This document shows positions 51,319 through 59,949 of a stretch of DNA of 64,000 bases, one piece after another (positions within the stretch are counted from its first letter, which is position 1; every line of letters begins with the position of its first letter). A program made the translations under genes and the position numbers. A model generated the notes under the pieces. The model saw only the letters and a program-made list of their open reading frames with translations, had not been told where the DNA came from and made no database searches. The stretch is from DASXKD01 sp963734725. Its GTDB lineage: Bacteria > Actinomycetota > Actinomycetes > Streptosporangiales > Streptosporangiaceae. The stretch lies in NCBI GenBank assembly GCA_963734725.1, contig CAVTIX010000003.1, forward strand, positions 1 to 64,000, read 5' to 3'.

Positions 51319-51629
51319 CCTAGAGACGCCGCCGGCAGGCAGCGTCCGGGACCCGAACGCGGGCACGGCGCGCGGCCCCGGCGACGGGACCGCAGCGGCG
51401 GCGATCACTGTTCCCGTGACCGCGTTCTGGGTGCATGCGGATCTGCGCGTGGCTGGGCAAGACTTGCCTGGTGGGCGGGCACCAGCCCCTTGGCTGCGGA
51501 AGAGAGGGGTTTGATCCGTCGCTGCTCCGCCGGAGGCCCACCGTAGTCGCAGGTCAGGTTGTGTCCCCCGGGTATGAGTGAAGGTCTTGATCAGGTAGGC
51601 GGCGCGCTGGCCGCCGGCGCGCACTGACC

Positions 51630-51751
51630 GGGCGGCCCATGAACGCTAGGGCGCACAAGCCCCCGAGGCTTGGCTCACCTGCGCTCCAGCGCCCGTGCCA
51701 GTTAAATGCACCTTTACGGCACGGCCTTCTAAAACGAAGGAGCGAACGGGA
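51630..51751 (+). repeat. ~120-bp upstream element, copy 2 (before the DUF1707 gene)
   Basis: Direct copy of 50514-50636. It ends 66 nt before GTG 51817, nearly the same spacing as copy 1 to its gene. Confidence 0.85.
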
Positions 51752-51804
51752 GGCCGGTACCGGCGCTTCGCCCGCGGAAGGTGACGGCGCTGGCCAGGGA
51801 CGGA

Positions 51805-51810
51805 TATTTT
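51805..51810 (+). promoter_or_regulatory. Leaderless -10 box (TATTTT) of the DUF1707 gene
   Basis: TATTTT, 6 nt before GTG 51817. Confidence 0.5.
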
Positions 51811-51816
51811 CGTGGA

Positions 51817-52431
51817 GTGAGCCCGGCACGCAAACCCAGCGACCTGCGCGCGTCCGACCATGACCGGGAACGGGTCGTGGCGGCTCTCGCCGAGGCGGCG
51901 GGCGACGGGCGGCTCACCCTGGAGGAACATGCCCAGCGCGTGGAGCGCGCCTACCGGGCGCGTACCCTCGGCGAACTCGCGTCGCTGACCACCGACCTCG
52001 CCTCGCCCGCCGGGCAGCCGCTGCAGCTTGACGACTCCCGCTCGATCACCGCGTTCTTCGCCACCACGCAGCGAAATGGGCGCTGGGTGGTGCCCGACCG
52101 GCTCACCGTGGCCGCGGTGGGCGGCCAGGTGATCCTCGACCTGCGCCAGGCCCTGCTGCAGGGCACGCACACCGTCGTGAACGCCACCCTGCTCGGCGGC
52201 CAGTTGCACCTGCACGTGCCGGACGGGGTCCGGGTGACCGTGACCAGCACGCGGCAGCCAGCCCGGGTCCAGGCAGGCCTGGCCGCCCGGCCGGCCCCGG
52301 CGATGCCGCCCGGCACGCCGTTGATCGAGGTCCGGTCGTTCAGCCTCGCGGGCCGCGTGCACGTGCACGCGCCGCGCAGGCCGAGGGCACGCTGGGGCGG
52401 CCGGTTCGCACGCCGGACCGGCCCGCGTTGA
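51817..52431 (+). CDS. DUF1707 (SHOCT-like) protein with LiaF-type C-terminal domain
   Basis: A 204-residue soluble protein. DUF1707 covers about residues 7-60 (DLRASDHDRERVVAALAEAAGDGRLTLEEHAQRVERAYRARTLGELASLTTDL). A right-handed beta region like the cell-wall-active antibiotic response domain follows (AVGGQVILDLRQALLQGTHTVVNATLLGGQLHLHVPDGVRVTV). Such proteins are linked to envelope stress in actinobacteria. The GTG at 51817 fits the TATTTT box; a GTG at 51781 would give a longer form. The stop overlaps the next gene's TTG start. Confidence 0.82.
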   Translation: MSPARKPSDLRASDHDRERVVAALAEAAGDGRLTLEEHAQRVERAYRARTLGELASLTTDLASPAGQPLQLDDSRSITAFFATTQRNGRWVVPDRLTVAAVGGQVILDLRQALLQGTHTVVNATLLGGQLHLHVPDGVRVTVTSTRQPARVQAGLAARPAPAMPPGTPLIEVRSFSLAGRVHVHAPRRPRARWGGRFARRTGPR

Positions 52432-53243
52432 CCACACCCATGCCGGTACCCCCAACGCCGTTTCCCGAGTCCGCGATCGTCACCAGGCTGCGGGCCGCCG
52501 GATGCGTGTTCGCCGAGGATGAGGCGCGGCTGCTGTTGGCGGAGGCCCGTACGCCTGCCGAGCTGTCCGCCATGGTGGAGAGGCGCGCGGATGGCGAGCC
52601 TCTGGAACACGTCCTCGGCTGGGCAGACTTCTGCGGCCTGCGCGTCGCCGTCGATCACGGGGTCTTCGTGCCCCGCCGCCGCACCGAGTTCCTGGTCCGC
52701 CAGGCCGTCGCGATCGCTCCGCCGTGCCCGGTCGTCGTGGACCTGTGCTGCGGCGCCGGTGCGGTGGGCGCCGCGCTCGCCGCGGCCCTGGATATCGCCG
52801 AGCTGCACGCCGCGGACATCGACCCGGCCGCCGTCCGCTGCGCCCGGCGCAATATCGCCGCGGCGGGCGGCCAGGTCTACGCGGGTGACCTGTTCGAGCC
52901 GCTGCCCGCCGCGCTGCGCGGCCGGGTCGGCATCCTGGCCGCTAACGTGCCGTACGTGCCCACGGCCGAGGTCGGGCTGCTGCCGGCCGAGGCGCGCCTG
53001 CACGAGCCGCGGGCCGCGCTCGACGGCGGCGCCGACGGGCTGGACGTGCTGCGGCGGGTGGCCGCCGAGGCGCCGCGGTGGCTGGCCGAGGGCGGCAGCC
53101 TGCTGGTGGAGGTCAGCGAGCGCCAAGAACAAGCAGCATGCGAAACGACCCGTCGTGGTGGCCTGGTCCCGCGGGTGGTCCGGTCCGCCGAGTTCGGCGC
53201 CACGGTCATCGTGGCCACCAGACCAGCTGGATCGCCGGGCTAA
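52428..53243 (+). CDS. HemK/PrmC-like putative protein N5-glutamine methyltransferase
   Basis: A 271-residue SAM-dependent methyltransferase. An N-terminal helical domain (residues 10-80; EDEARLLLAEARTPAELSAMVERRADGEPLEHVLGWADF) resembles PrmC. The SAM site is VVDLCCGAGAVGAALA and the catalytic motif is NVPYVPT (NPPY variant), as in a PrmC-related subfamily that does not modify release factors in all cases. The first start is TTG 52428, overlapping the previous stop; ATG 52440 is the alternative. Translation is probably coupled to DUF1707. Confidence 0.83.
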   Translation: MTTPMPVPPTPFPESAIVTRLRAAGCVFAEDEARLLLAEARTPAELSAMVERRADGEPLEHVLGWADFCGLRVAVDHGVFVPRRRTEFLVRQAVAIAPPCPVVVDLCCGAGAVGAALAAALDIAELHAADIDPAAVRCARRNIAAAGGQVYAGDLFEPLPAALRGRVGILAANVPYVPTAEVGLLPAEARLHEPRAALDGGADGLDVLRRVAAEAPRWLAEGGSLLVEVSERQEQAACETTRRGGLVPRVVRSAEFGATVIVATRPAGSPG

Positions 53244-53261
53244 CACCCGCTGCGCAGGCAG

Positions 53262-53382
53262 TCAGCCGCAGCCGGTGCGGTGCGTCGCGTAGATGATCAC
53301 CGCGGGGTTTTGGAACACCTGCTGGTGGTGGGCCGGGCCGGCGGCGAATCCCGCGAGGTCGGCGCCGTTGCGCTCAGTCCGT
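53262..53382 (-). pseudogene. Possible gene remnant downstream of glpX
   Basis: On the minus strand a frame overlapping the glpX end reads RTERNGADLAGFAAGPAHHQ, then QVFQNPAVIIYATHRTGCG, and stops at 53262-53264. The composition looks like a real protein C-terminus with a final Cys, but no start is available. It may be the tail of a decayed gene. Confidence 0.3.
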
Positions 53383-54438
53383 CTAGTCGAAGTTGACGGA
53401 GCTATAAGCGCGTAGTTTCCACAACTGGTGCTCGCTGGTGATGGTCCTGATGGTGCCCGAGCGGGCGCGCATCACCAGCGAGTGCGACGTCGCGCCGCCG
53501 GCCCGGTACCTGATGCCCGCCAGCAGTTCCCCGTCGGTGATGCCGGTAGCGGCGAAGAACGCGTCCTCCGAGGCGACCAGGTCATCGGTGGTCAGCACCC
53601 GGGACAGGTCGTGCCCGGCGGCGACGGCCTTCTCCCGCTCGGCGTCGTCGCGCGGGGCGAGACGGCCCTGGATGGTGCCACCCAGGCACTTGATCGCGCA
53701 CGCGGCGATAATGCCCTCGGGCGTGCCGCCGGTGCCGAGCAGCAGGTCAACTCCGGTGCCATCGCGCGCTGCCATGATCGCGCCGGCCACGTCGCCGTCG
53801 GTGATGAGCTGAATCCGTGCGCCGGCCGCCCGGACCTCGGAGATCAGCTCGGCGTGCCGCGGCCGGTCCAGGATGACCACGGTCACGTCGTGCGGGGAGC
53901 AGGCCTTGGCCTTGGCGACCTGGGCGATGTTGTGCGCCACCGGCGCCTCGAGGTCCACCACACCGGCCGCGGCCGGCCCGGTGACCAGCTTGCGCATGTA
54001 GAAGACCGCGGACGGGTCATACATCGAGCCGCGGGCGCTGACGGCCAGCACGGAGATCGCGTTCGGCATGCCATTGGCGGTCAGCCGGGTGCCGTCAATC
54101 GGGTCCACGGCGACGTCGCAGGCGGGCCCGCTGCCGTCGCCCACCTCTTCGCCGTTGAAGAGCATGGGGGCGTGATCCTTCTCGCCCTCCCCGATCACCA
54201 CGACGCCGTCCATCGAGACCGTGTTGATCAGCATGCGCATCGCGTGCACCGCGGCGCCGTCGGCGCCGTTCTTGTCCCCTCGGCCCACCCACCGGGCGGC
54301 GGCCATGGCGCCAGCCTCGGTGACCCGGACGAGTTCCATGGCGAGGTTGCGGTCGGGGGCATGTCCGGGGGGCCGTGGCGGCTCGCTCACCGTGACCACG
54401 GGCTGGCCTGGGATGCCGTCGGTCTCGTGCTCTGTCAT
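53383..54438 (-). CDS. glpX: Fructose-1,6-bisphosphatase, class II
   Basis: A 351-residue gluconeogenic phosphatase of the GlpX type, the form used by actinobacteria. Motifs: DKNGADGAAVHAMR, VVIGEGEKDHAPML, the metal-binding DPIDGTRL, LLGTGGTPEGIIAACAIKCLGG, and the C-terminal YRAGGATSHSLVMRARSGTIR. A GGAAGGCG ribosome site precedes the start at 54438. It lies just downstream of xseB, in the same direction, as in other actinobacteria. Confidence 0.95.
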   Translation of the reverse strand: MTEHETDGIPGQPVVTVSEPPRPPGHAPDRNLAMELVRVTEAGAMAAARWVGRGDKNGADGAAVHAMRMLINTVSMDGVVVIGEGEKDHAPMLFNGEEVGDGSGPACDVAVDPIDGTRLTANGMPNAISVLAVSARGSMYDPSAVFYMRKLVTGPAAAGVVDLEAPVAHNIAQVAKAKACSPHDVTVVILDRPRHAELISEVRAAGARIQLITDGDVAGAIMAARDGTGVDLLLGTGGTPEGIIAACAIKCLGGTIQGRLAPRDDAEREKAVAAGHDLSRVLTTDDLVASEDAFFAATGITDGELLAGIRYRAGGATSHSLVMRARSGTIRTITSEHQLWKLRAYSSVNFD

Positions 54439-54468
54439 GGCAGGCGCCTTCCGTCGGGATCTAACAGG

Positions 54469-54735
54469 TCAGAACGGCGCCCCGGGCTCGCTCGGCGCCG
54501 CATCTTCCGCCGACGCCGCGGTGAGCCGCGCCCTGGCGCCTTCGAGCCACTCTGAGCAGATGGTGGCCAGTCGCTCGCCCTGTTCCCAGAGTTCCAGCGA
54601 CTCCTCAAGAGTGAGCCCCCCACTCTCCAGCCGCCGGACCACGTCGGCGAGCTGGTCGCGCGCCTCCTCGTAGGGGACCGGGGATGCTGCCTCCGTCACT
54701 GTGCCAACGTCAGCCGGCCGGACGTCAGGTCTCAC
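54469..54735 (-). CDS. xseB: Exodeoxyribonuclease VII small subunit
   Basis: An 88-residue protein with the XseB coiled-coil core (SPVPYEEARDQLADVVRRLESGGLTLEESLELWEQGERLATICSEWLEGARARL). It binds XseA to form the single-strand exonuclease used in DNA repair. The first about 16 residues are an extension over the usual length and may be trimmed by a later start. It overlaps the xseA end by 11 nt, so the two are co-translated. Confidence 0.93.
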   Translation of the reverse strand: MRPDVRPADVGTVTEAASPVPYEEARDQLADVVRRLESGGLTLEESLELWEQGERLATICSEWLEGARARLTAASAEDAAPSEPGAPF

Positions 54736-55939
54736 GGGCCCCTTCCGCGGTGACCGAGAGCTGGTCGTTGGCGAACCGCACGGTCAGGCGTTCCCCCCCG
54801 CCGACCTCGCCGGCGCTGCGCACCACGCCCCCGCCGGGACGCTGCACGATGGCGTAGCCACGCTGCAGCGTGGCTGAGGGCGCCAGGGCAAGCAGCCGGG
54901 CCCGTAGATGGCTCATGTCATCGGCGGCGCGGCCAAGCTCGACCGTCAGAGCCCGGCGGCCGCGCTCGGCCAGCGCGGTCACCTGTTCCTGCCGTCGGTC
55001 GATCTCCCGCACCGGGTCAGCGAGCACCGGCCGCGACCGCATGCCGTCAAGCCAAGCGCGCTCCCGGTCCAGCCTGCCCGCGACGATCCGGTGCGCGCGG
55101 GACCGCAGCTGTGCGATCAGGCCGAGTTGCTCGGTCACGTCCGGAACCACCCGCCGTGCCGCGTCGGTGGGCGTGGACGCCCGGACGTCGGCGACCAGGT
55201 CGAGCAGCGGGGTGTCCTGCTCGTGGCCGATCGCGCTGACCACCGGGGTCCGGCAGGCGGCCACCGCGCGCAGCAGCGATTCATCGGAGAACGGCAGCAG
55301 GTCCTCGATCGACCCGCCGCCCCTGGCGATGATGATCACGTCGACAGCCGAGTCGGTGTCTAGCCGGGCCAGGGCGTCGATGATCTCGGCCACCGCGAAT
55401 GCGCCCTGCACGGCGACCTGCTCGACCCGGAACCGCACCGCTGGCCAGCGCCTGGCCGCGTTGCGCTGGACGTCTCGCTGGGCCGCCGAGTCACGGCCGC
55501 ATATCAGCCCGATGCATCCAGGCAGGAACGGCAGTGGGCGCTTGCGCTCGGCCGCGAACAGCCCTTCCGCGGCCAGCGCCCGGCGCAGCCGCTCCAGCCT
55601 GGCCAGCAGCTCACCGATGCCAACGGCACGGATCTCCAGCGCGGTCAGTGAGAACGACCCGCGGGCCACGTTGAACTCGGGCTTGGCCCACACCACCACG
55701 CGGGCGCCTTCACTGGGTGCCGGGTCGGCTGCCTCCAGCACCGTCCGCGCACAGAGCACCCGGACTGATACGGCGGCCACCGGATCCCGCAAGGTCAGGA
55801 ACACCGTGTTGCCGCGCTTGGTCAGTTCGGCGATCTGGCCCTCGACCCAGACCCGGCCCAGACGGCCCACCCATTCGCCGACCAGGCGCAGCACGGTGCG
55901 CACGGGAACGGGTGACTCAGCGGAGGTCTCCAGCGGCAT
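54725..55939 (-). CDS. xseA: Exodeoxyribonuclease VII large subunit
   Basis: A 404-residue catalytic subunit. The N-terminal OB-fold covers residues 10-105 (VGEWVGRLGRVWVEGQIAELTKRGNTVFLTLRD). The catalytic domain includes IGLICGRDSAAQRDVQRNAARRWPAVRF, VIIIARGGGSIEDLLPFSDESLLRAV and SAIGHEQDTPLLDLVADVRASTPTDAA, then helical coils and the C-terminal LQRGYAIVQRPGG. The length is near the family's 400-450. It lies directly upstream of xseB in one operon. Confidence 0.95.
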   Translation of the reverse strand: MPLETSAESPVPVRTVLRLVGEWVGRLGRVWVEGQIAELTKRGNTVFLTLRDPVAAVSVRVLCARTVLEAADPAPSEGARVVVWAKPEFNVARGSFSLTALEIRAVGIGELLARLERLRRALAAEGLFAAERKRPLPFLPGCIGLICGRDSAAQRDVQRNAARRWPAVRFRVEQVAVQGAFAVAEIIDALARLDTDSAVDVIIIARGGGSIEDLLPFSDESLLRAVAACRTPVVSAIGHEQDTPLLDLVADVRASTPTDAARRVVPDVTEQLGLIAQLRSRAHRIVAGRLDRERAWLDGMRSRPVLADPVREIDRRQEQVTALAERGRRALTVELGRAADDMSHLRARLLALAPSATLQRGYAIVQRPGGGVVRSAGEVGGGERLTVRFANDQLSVTAEGARET

Positions 55940-55969
55940 GGCACCACCACAATGGCATGCGTCCCGCTG

Positions 55970-56515
55970 CTATTCGGTGGTGATCTTCGCCAGGCGGCGT
56001 TCCAGCATGGAGATCACGTCGTCCCGGCGGGTCTGGGCCTTCTCGTAGTCCAGCATGGCCTGGATGGTCGTCGCGTCGAGCGTGCGCAGCCGGGCCCGCA
56101 GGGAGGGAAGCGAGAGATCGTCGTACCCGGGCAGCGGCGGCGCCGCCGGAGCAGGCTTGGCCGGGGGAGCGGCCTTCGCAGCAGGAGCGGTCTTGGCCTC
56201 GGAAGGCTTGGGGGTGGGAGCGGCTTTGGCGGCGGGCGCGGGCTTCGCGGTGGCTGTGGCCTTGGCCGCCGGGGCCGTCTTCGTGTTGGCCGTGGCCTTC
56301 GTGGCGGGCGCCGTCTTCGTAGCGGTGGCGGGCCAGCTTGGTGGCGGGCCGGCCGGGCCCGTCCCGGCGGGCTGGTCGGGTGTCCAGACCTGCTCGGCCG
56401 CCCTGTTCCTGACCTTGTCCGCCGTCAGCAGGAGCTGGCCGATCCCGGCGAAGACTGCCCGCAACACAACCACGGGCGCCTCTTTAATGCGGTCGTTGAC
56501 CTGCGGGATTGGCAT
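55970..56515 (-). CDS. Lipid-droplet-associated-type protein with AKP-rich linker
   Basis: A 181-residue protein. The N-terminal 50 residues (PIPQVNDRIKEAPVVVLRAVFAGIGQLLLTADKVRNR) form an amphipathic membrane- or droplet-binding helix as in the proteins placed between xseA and ispH in mycobacteria. The middle is a long Ala/Lys/Pro-rich repeat (TKTAPATKATANTKTAPAAK and similar), probably disordered. The C-terminal helices (SLPSLRARLRTLDATTIQAMLDYEKAQTRRDDVISMLERRLAKI) look like a small dimerisation domain. The ATG at 56515 follows GGGAGAG. It is divergent from ispH. Confidence 0.75.
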   Translation of the reverse strand: MPIPQVNDRIKEAPVVVLRAVFAGIGQLLLTADKVRNRAAEQVWTPDQPAGTGPAGPPPSWPATATKTAPATKATANTKTAPAAKATATAKPAPAAKAAPTPKPSEAKTAPAAKAAPPAKPAPAAPPLPGYDDLSLPSLRARLRTLDATTIQAMLDYEKAQTRRDDVISMLERRLAKITTE

Positions 56516-56682
56516 GATGATCTCTCCCTGCCGTGCGTGCATGCGATCCGCTAGCGGGCCCCGGCGCCTGCGCGCGGTGAGTTCATTCTCCCCTGGCGTC
56601 CCGTTTACCGCAGCAGCGGGCCGAGGTTTGTCCGGATACAGTCCGGCGTGCGACGGGCGGCAGTGCCCGTTGAGGACTCCCT

Positions 56683-56688
56683 TACCAT
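56683..56688 (+). promoter_or_regulatory. Leaderless -10 box (TACCAT) of ispH
   Basis: TACCAT, 7 nt before ATG 56696; GAGAGG also lies in between and could act as a weak ribosome site. Confidence 0.45.
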
Positions 56689-56695
56689 GAGAGGC

Positions 56696-57658
56696 ATGCC
56701 TGTCAAGACCCCGCGCGTACTGCTCGCCAAGCCCCGCGGCTACTGCGCGGGGGTGGACCGGGCCGTGCAGACGGTTGAGATAGCCCTGGAGCTGTACGGC
56801 GCACCGGTCTACGTGCGCAAGCAGATCGTGCACAACTCCCACGTGGTTGCGTCCCTGGAAGCCCGCGGCGCGGTGTTCGTCGAGGAGGCTGAGGAGGTGC
56901 CGGAGGGCGCGGTGGTGGTGTTCTCCGCGCACGGGGTCGCCCCGCAGGTAAGGGAGGATGCCCGCAAGCGGGGCCTGCACGCGATCGACGCGACCTGCCC
57001 GCTGGTGACGAAGGTGCACAACGAGGCACGGCGGTTCGCAGCCAAGGGCTACGACATCCTGCTCATCGGGCATGAAGGGCACGAGGAGGTCGTCGGCACC
57101 ACCGGCGAGGCGCCCGAGAACATCCACCTGGTGGACGGTCCGGAGGAAAGCGCCACCACGCAGGTGCGTGATCCGGCCAAGGTGGCCTGGCTGTCGCAGA
57201 CCACGCTGTCGGTGGATGAGACCCAGCAGACCGTCGCCGCGCTCCGGGAGCGGTTCCCACAGCTGGTTGACCCGCCGAGCGACGACATCTGTTATGCCAC
57301 GCAGAACCGGCAGGCAGCAGTCAAGGTGATCGCCGGTGAAGCCGAACTGGTCCTCGTGGTGGGCTCGCGGAACTCCTCCAACTCGGTGCGCCTGGTGGAA
57401 GTTGCCCTGGACGGCGGCGCCGACGCCGCGTACCTGGTAGACAACGCGTCGGCGCTCCAGCCCGAATGGCTGGAAGGCGTCAGCACGATCGGGCTGACCA
57501 GCGGAGCATCGGTTCCCGAGGAGCTGGTGGACGGCATGCTCGCCCGGCTCGCTGAGAGCGGTTTCGACCAGGTCGAAGAGGTGGAGGCGGTGCCGGAGCG
57601 GATGCAGTTCGCCCTGCCGCACGAGTTGCGGCGGGAGCGGGCGGCCCGGGCGAAATAG
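56696..57658 (+). CDS. ispH: 4-hydroxy-3-methylbut-2-enyl diphosphate reductase
   Basis: A 320-residue iron-sulfur enzyme, the last step of the MEP pathway to isoprenoids. The three cluster cysteines are in GYCAGVDRAV (Cys17), DATCPLVTKVH and DICYATQNRQ; the catalytic region GHEGHEEVVGTTGE and SSNSVRLVEVA (SxN) are present. The first residues MPVKTPRVLLAKPRGYC fix the start at 56696. It is divergent from the lipid-droplet gene and convergent with the DUF6542 gene. Confidence 0.96.
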   Translation: MPVKTPRVLLAKPRGYCAGVDRAVQTVEIALELYGAPVYVRKQIVHNSHVVASLEARGAVFVEEAEEVPEGAVVVFSAHGVAPQVREDARKRGLHAIDATCPLVTKVHNEARRFAAKGYDILLIGHEGHEEVVGTTGEAPENIHLVDGPEESATTQVRDPAKVAWLSQTTLSVDETQQTVAALRERFPQLVDPPSDDICYATQNRQAAVKVIAGEAELVLVVGSRNSSNSVRLVEVALDGGADAAYLVDNASALQPEWLEGVSTIGLTSGASVPEELVDGMLARLAESGFDQVEEVEAVPERMQFALPHELRRERAARAK

Positions 57659-57692
57659 CCAGTCCGGCGGTTCCGCCCGGGACCCGGCGTGC

Positions 57693-58265
57693 TCAGCCGG
57701 AGCGCAGCTCGCGGTATAGGTCCCGGATGCACCGCGGGAGGCCGCGGATCAAGGCGATGATCAACGTGAGGATCATCCCCGCGGCCAGCCAAGGCGCCAG
57801 GCCCGCCAGCGTGACCACACTGCCGAGCACCACTGAGAAGAGCAACCCGCCCGACCCGGTCAGGGCGTTGACCAGCACCAGCGCGCCCAGGAACAGCAGC
57901 GGCGGGCTGACCACCACCGTCAGCAGGCCCGGCGGTGCGGCGTACCAGGCAGCGAGGACGCACCCCACCACGAAGGCCAGGCCGGCCAGCACGCTCCACC
58001 CCAGCCAGGTAGCCGCCAGCAGGCCGATAAGGAAGCACCCGGCCATGGTCAGCACGGCCCCGCGTTCGGTGAGCCGCGGCGCCCGGCCGGCAGCCTGCCC
58101 GGGCGCCTTGCCGGGTGGCGGCGCCGTGGGCGGGCGCCCGAGCCGCGGCGTCCGACCGGCAGCCTGCCCGGGCGCCTCCTCAGGTGGCGGCGCCGTGGGC
58201 GGGCGCCCGAGCCGCGCCGAGGAGTCGGCCGCCCGCCCGGGCGCCTTGTTAGGTAGCGGTGCCAT
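57693..58265 (-). CDS. DUF6542 family membrane protein with internal repeats
   Basis: A 190-residue protein. The N-terminal 65 residues contain two copies of RLGRPPTAPPP-x-x-APGQAAGR, followed by about four membrane helices (AVLTMAGCFLIGLLAATWLGW onward), a layout typical of DUF6542. The repeats arise from a 69-bp tandem duplication (58070-58207). It overlaps the rmuC end by 17 bp, so the two are transcribed together. In streptomycetes the same family sits next to ychF and ispH. Function unknown. Confidence 0.8.
   Translation of the reverse strand: MAPLPNKAPGRAADSSARLGRPPTAPPPEEAPGQAAGRTPRLGRPPTAPPPGKAPGQAAGRAPRLTERGAVLTMAGCFLIGLLAATWLGWSVLAGLAFVVGCVLAAWYAAPPGLLTVVVSPPLLFLGALVLVNALTGSGGLLFSVVLGSVVTLAGLAPWLAAGMILTLIIALIRGLPRCIRDLYRELRSG
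58070..58207 (-). repeat. 69-bp tandem repeat in the DUF6542 gene
   Basis: Unit 1 (58070-58138) and unit 2 (58139-58207) are nearly identical; a decayed third unit continues to 58265. The 69-bp period keeps the reading frame (23 residues). Confidence 0.85.
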
Positions 58266-59649
58266 TGGCGTGTACCGCGAACAGTTCAGCCGGTGCGCCA
58301 GCCAGGTACGGGTCGGCCGGGGCCGCAGCCCGCTCCGGGTGTGCCGGTTCCAGGGCGGCCGGTCCCACGGGCGCCGGTTCCGCTGCGGGCGGGGGAACCA
58401 CGGCAGCGGTCAGTTCGGGGGCGGACAGCACTCTTGTGGTCTCCTCCACAATCCGCGGAGCCTCCTGGTCTGTGTCGACCAGGCCTAGCTGCTGTAGCCG
58501 GCGAGCACTGACCAGGACCCGGCTTTCCAGGGACCCGACCGTCTGGTTGTAGGCCATCACCGCGCCGGACAGCGCCTTGCCCACCCGGTCCACGTGCTGG
58601 CCGAGGCCGGAGATGCGCTCGTAAAGCTCCCGCCCGGCGTCGAACACGGCGCGGGCGTTCTCCGACAGCGCCTCCTGCTGCCAGGCGTACTGCGCGGTGC
58701 GCAGCAGCGAGACCAGTGTCGTCGGGGTGGCGATGTGCACCCGGTGCGCCACCGCGTGCTCCAGCAGGCCGGAGTCGTGCTCCAGGGCCGGGGCGAGGAA
58801 CGCCTCACCGGGGACGAACAGCACCACGAACTCCGGCGCGGGTGACAGCGCCGCCCAGTAGGCCTTGGCAGCCAGCTTGTCGACCTGGTCGCGCAGATGC
58901 CGTGCGTGCGCGGCGAGCCGGTTCTCCCGAACCGTGTCGTCGGCAGCCTCGGCGGCCTCGAGGTAGGCCGCGAGCGAGACCTTAGCGTCCACCACGATCT
59001 GCTTGCCCCCGGCCAGATGGATCACCATGTCCGGGCGCACCGGCCCCTCGTCGGTGGCCACTGATACCTGCTCGTCGAAGTCGCACCGGGCGCTCATCCC
59101 GGCAAGCTCGACCACCCGGCGCAACTGCATCTCGCCCCAGCGGCCCCGGGCCTCCGGCTTGCGTAGCGCGGTGACCAGGGCCTGCGTCTGCAGCTTGAGT
59201 TCATCCGAACTGCGCCGGGTGATCGTCATCTGCTCGGCCAAGGCGGCGTGCGACGCGACGCGCTGCGCGTCCGACTCGCGCAGTTGTGCTTCCACCCGGG
59301 TTAGCGTCTCCTTCAGCGGCCCGACGAGGCCCTCTACCGCGGCCCTGCGGTTCTCCAGTTCGCCAGCCGCCTTGGCGTTGGCCGCGCTCAACCGGCCCTC
59401 CGCCATCTCGAGGAACCGGCGCGCGCTGGCATCCAGCGCCTGGGCGGACAGCACCTGGAACCGCTCGGCAAGCTGCCCGTCGACCAGGGCCGCCCGCTGC
59501 TCGGCGGCCCTGGCCCGCTCGTCCGCCGCGCTGGCCCGCGCGGCCAGGTCTACGGCCTTTGCAGCCTCCCGGTTTCGCGCCACGAGGAAGCCCATGACCG
59601 CTCCCACGATCAGGCCGATGACCAGCGTCAGCATCCAGATCACGGTCAT
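58249..59649 (-). CDS. rmuC: DNA recombination protein RmuC
   Basis: A 466-residue protein with an N-terminal membrane helix (VIWMLTLVIGLIVGAVMGFLVA), a long coiled coil (about residues 30-150), and the RmuC nuclease-like domain: RGRWGEMQLRRVVELAGM, PDMVIHLAGGKQIVVDAKVSLAAY (restriction-enzyme-like core with D...K) and FVVLFVPGEAFLAPAL. RmuC limits DNA rearrangements at inverted repeats. The tail is Ala/Pro-rich. ATG 59649 was chosen; CAGACT lies 7 nt upstream. A GTG at 59673 would add eight residues. Confidence 0.9.
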   Translation of the reverse strand: MTVIWMLTLVIGLIVGAVMGFLVARNREAAKAVDLAARASAADERARAAEQRAALVDGQLAERFQVLSAQALDASARRFLEMAEGRLSAANAKAAGELENRRAAVEGLVGPLKETLTRVEAQLRESDAQRVASHAALAEQMTITRRSSDELKLQTQALVTALRKPEARGRWGEMQLRRVVELAGMSARCDFDEQVSVATDEGPVRPDMVIHLAGGKQIVVDAKVSLAAYLEAAEAADDTVRENRLAAHARHLRDQVDKLAAKAYWAALSPAPEFVVLFVPGEAFLAPALEHDSGLLEHAVAHRVHIATPTTLVSLLRTAQYAWQQEALSENARAVFDAGRELYERISGLGQHVDRVGKALSGAVMAYNQTVGSLESRVLVSARRLQQLGLVDTDQEAPRIVEETTRVLSAPELTAAVVPPPAAEPAPVGPAALEPAHPERAAAPADPYLAGAPAELFAVHANGTAT

Positions 59650-59695
59650 GTCGGCAAGTCTGGCAGCAAGCACGGACAGTTCCCATTCGCCACGC

Positions 59696-59739
59696 GGGGC
59701 ACCCGTCGGCCCGTCAGAACGAGCCGGATGGGTGCCCCG
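59696..59739. repeat. Hairpin between rmuC and ychF
   Basis: GGGGCACCC (59696-59704) and GGGTGCCCC (59731-59739) pair perfectly, with an inner CGGC/GCCG. The right arm string GGGTGCCCCGG is repeated at about 59792. It lies upstream of rmuC, so it is not its terminator. Confidence 0.5.
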
Positions 59740-59937
59740 GCGCCCGCCGCGACGCAGAAAACCGTTCGCGGCGGGCGCCGCGCGTGCTCCTGGGTGCCCC
59801 GGGATACGCGCAGGTAAGGGAGGCGCTATGGGGCTTTAGCGTTATGCCGTCAAATTCTCCAGAGCCGTTGGTGGCCAGCTTCAGCGTTCCGGTCAAGATG
59901 GTTGGGAAGCTGGGATTTCGCGGTCCCGGGCTGGCCC

Positions 59938-59943
59938 TAGACT
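59938..59943 (+). promoter_or_regulatory. Leaderless -10 box (TAGACT) of ychF
   Basis: TAGACT, 6 nt before GTG 59950, with no Shine-Dalgarno sequence. Confidence 0.5.
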
Positions 59944-59949
59944 GCCCGG

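Larger units (their letters stand above)
51319..51816. other. Intergenic region, 498 bp, holding repeat copy 2
   Basis: The first 300 bp carry no supported gene. Copy 2 of the upstream element (51630-51751) and the leaderless promoter of the DUF1707 gene fill the rest. Confidence 0.5.
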
